From positions 1 through 44,410 of the forward strand of contig JAHEIH010000006.1 in assembly GCA_024639455.1 (NCBI GenBank): DNA of 44,410 nt. Direction: 5' to 3'. The notes under the pieces were generated by a model. It was not told where the DNA came from and did not search any database. It worked only from the letters and a program-made list of their open reading frames with translations. The position numbers and the translations under genes were made by a program. This DNA comes from Cellvibrionales bacterium. Its GTDB lineage: Bacteria > Pseudomonadota > Gammaproteobacteria > Pseudomonadales > JAHEIH01. Shown here piece after piece: positions 43,318-44,410 of the stretch; within the stretch, counting starts at the first letter, position 1; each line of letters begins with the position of its first letter.

Positions 43318-44283
43318 ATGTATCCACTTGTCGTCGCCGATATTGGCGGAACTAATGCACGTTTCGCGCTGGTGCGCGGTCTGAATGCCAAGGGAAGCTT
43401 TGACCTTGAACAGCAATTGACCTTCGCCACCGCCGAGTACCCAACCATGCAGTCTTGCTTGGCAGCCTACATCGATCAATTACAAGATGCCGAGCCAAAG
43501 CATGTTTGTCTGGCGATTGCCGGCCCCGTGATGGGCGATAATATTGCCATGACCAACTTGTCATGGGCATGGTCGACCAGTGCGGTTAAATCTGAGTTGG
43601 GTTTGACACGCCTCGCGGTGATTAACGACTTTACGGCTCAGGCTTGCAGTTTGCCGTTATTGGGTCGTGAAGATTTGGTTGAAGTAAAAGCCGGTGTCGA
43701 AGTGGCTGGAGCAACCAAAGCAGTATTAGGTCCAGGTACTGGTTTAGGGGCAGCGGGATTGTTGCCTGTAGGTGATAAGTGGTATCCCATTTCGGGTGAA
43801 GGCGGCCACCGCAACTTGGCGGCGGATAACGATGAGGAATACGCCATCGTGAAACATTTGAACGCTGAGTGGAGTCACGTATCCTTGGAAACGTTGCTTT
43901 GTGGCTCTGGTTTGTTGCGTTTGCACAAGACCCTTGCCCATGTGCGAGGTGTCGCACAAAGTTGTGAATCGCCAAGCGATATTACCCATGCGGCAGCGGC
44001 TGGTAATGACGCGCTTGCGCTCGATACTGTCAATATGTTCTGTGGCATGCTGGGTTCGGCGTCTGCCGATTTAGCCTTGACCATGGGTGCTCGTGGTGGC
44101 TTATATTTGGGTGGAGGCATTCTGCCTCGCTTCGGTCAAATATTGCACGACAGTCCTTTTGTTGCCCGTTTTAAGGCCAAGGGCATCATGTCGCATTTTG
44201 TGTCGGAAATCCCGGTAAATTTGATTGTTCATCCACACCCTGCGCTACTGGGCGCGGTTGGTTGGATGCTGTCTAACGCCTAG
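43318..44283 (+). CDS. glk: Glucokinase
   Basis: This 321-residue enzyme, the length of E. coli Glk, phosphorylates free glucose with ATP. Motifs are VVADIGGTNARFALVRG (phosphate binding), VINDFTAQACSLPLLG, LGPGTGLGAAGLL, ISGEGGHRNLAADNDEE (glucose binding) and GGLYLGGGILPRF. It handles the glucose released by MalQ and GlgX and feeds glycolysis. It is divergent from mgsA. Its 3' end overlaps the LacI-family gene on the other strand by 11 bases. Confidence 0.96.
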   Translation: MYPLVVADIGGTNARFALVRGLNAKGSFDLEQQLTFATAEYPTMQSCLAAYIDQLQDAEPKHVCLAIAGPVMGDNIAMTNLSWAWSTSAVKSELGLTRLAVINDFTAQACSLPLLGREDLVEVKAGVEVAGATKAVLGPGTGLGAAGLLPVGDKWYPISGEGGHRNLAADNDEEYAIVKHLNAEWSHVSLETLLCGSGLLRLHKTLAHVRGVAQSCESPSDITHAAAAGNDALALDTVNMFCGMLGSASADLALTMGARGGLYLGGGILPRFGQILHDSPFVARFKAKGIMSHFVSEIPVNLIVHPHPALLGAVGWMLSNA

Positions 44284-44410
44284 TCTTTTTGATATGACCG
44301 CCACAAGAGTGGCGGACCACAAGTTCTGGCTCTATAACCCGTGATGCTACTCTGGGTTCTCCCTCTTTTTGATGAATCATTCCTACTAGCATGTCGGTGA
44401 GTTGCTCACC
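44273..44410 (-). CDS. LacI-family transcriptional regulator, C-terminal end (continues beyond window)
   Basis: Only the last 45 residues and a TAG stop are inside. The stretch GEQLTDMLVGMIHQKEGEP and then VIEPELVVRHSCGGHIKKTRR is the usual C-terminus of LacI/GalR regulators (the TxLxPxLxxRxSxxxP-like motif just before the end). The DNA-binding domain lies outside the window. It overlaps glk by 11 bases, convergently. Position and the operators at 27005-27061 and 42652-42665 make it the natural candidate for control of the TonB receptor and the glgP operon; this is inference. Confidence 0.75.
   Translation of the reverse strand, partial: GEQLTDMLVGMIHQKEGEPRVASRVIEPELVVRHSCGGHIKKTRR

Noticed and set aside
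44298-44315. Hairpin CCGCCAC-AAGA-GTGGCGG after glk as a terminator
   Set aside because: No T-run follows on either strand and it lies within the LacI-family coding end; kept only as a structural note.

Overview
The window looks like chromosomal DNA of a free-living, probably marine gammaproteobacterium, perhaps of the Cellvibrionales type (Halieaceae, Porticoccaceae or SAR92-like). This is inferred from gene content and protein resemblance, not from a search. Base composition is close to balanced. Supporting signs are the tadA-mltF-purL neighbourhood, the suhB-trmJ-iscRSUA-hscBA-fdx order, a Xanthomonas/Caulobacter-type TonB-dependent receptor beside flavin-dependent halogenase-like genes, and a LacI-linked alpha-glucan gene set. 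No tRNA, rRNA or CRISPR array was seen.

Left part (1-9000): the 3' end of an HlyD/LapC-type secretion adaptor, followed by a decayed IS3-type orfA that may have cut off the next gene of that operon. Then come a stand-alone molybdopterin oxidoreductase with a clear promoter, an AbgT-family transporter, and a convergent RND efflux pair (adaptor plus permease). The permease stop codon lies inside the terminator hairpin it shares with the transporter gene.

Middle part (9000-27000), mostly housekeeping: a very small H-NS-like protein, tadA and a lipoprotein amidohydrolase form a tight cluster. It is followed by mltF (convergent), purL, secD-secF (without yajC), suhB (opposite strand), trmJ, and the complete isc operon iscR-iscS-iscU-iscA-hscB-hscA-fdx. 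The isc promoter carries a recognisable IscR type 1 site over its -35 element. The isc catalytic cysteines sit at the same residue numbers as in E. coli.

Right part (27000-44410), a carbohydrate region: a large, apparently highly expressed TonB-dependent receptor is followed by two different flavin-dependent halogenase homologues. After a structured 394-base convergent intergenic region comes the opposite-strand operon glgP-glgB-glgX-malQ, then mgsA, then glk. The window ends inside the C-terminus of a LacI-family regulator.

The most interesting system here is a probable LacI regulon. A CG-centred palindrome, TGCAWACGRWTGCA, occurs upstream of both the TonB receptor (as a phased array) and the glgP operon. 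This suggests that outer-membrane uptake of a malto-oligosaccharide or related glucan, its intracellular breakdown (GlgP, GlgX, MalQ, Glk), and possibly the two halogenase-like flavoproteins are controlled together. What the halogenase homologues do in this setting is unknown.
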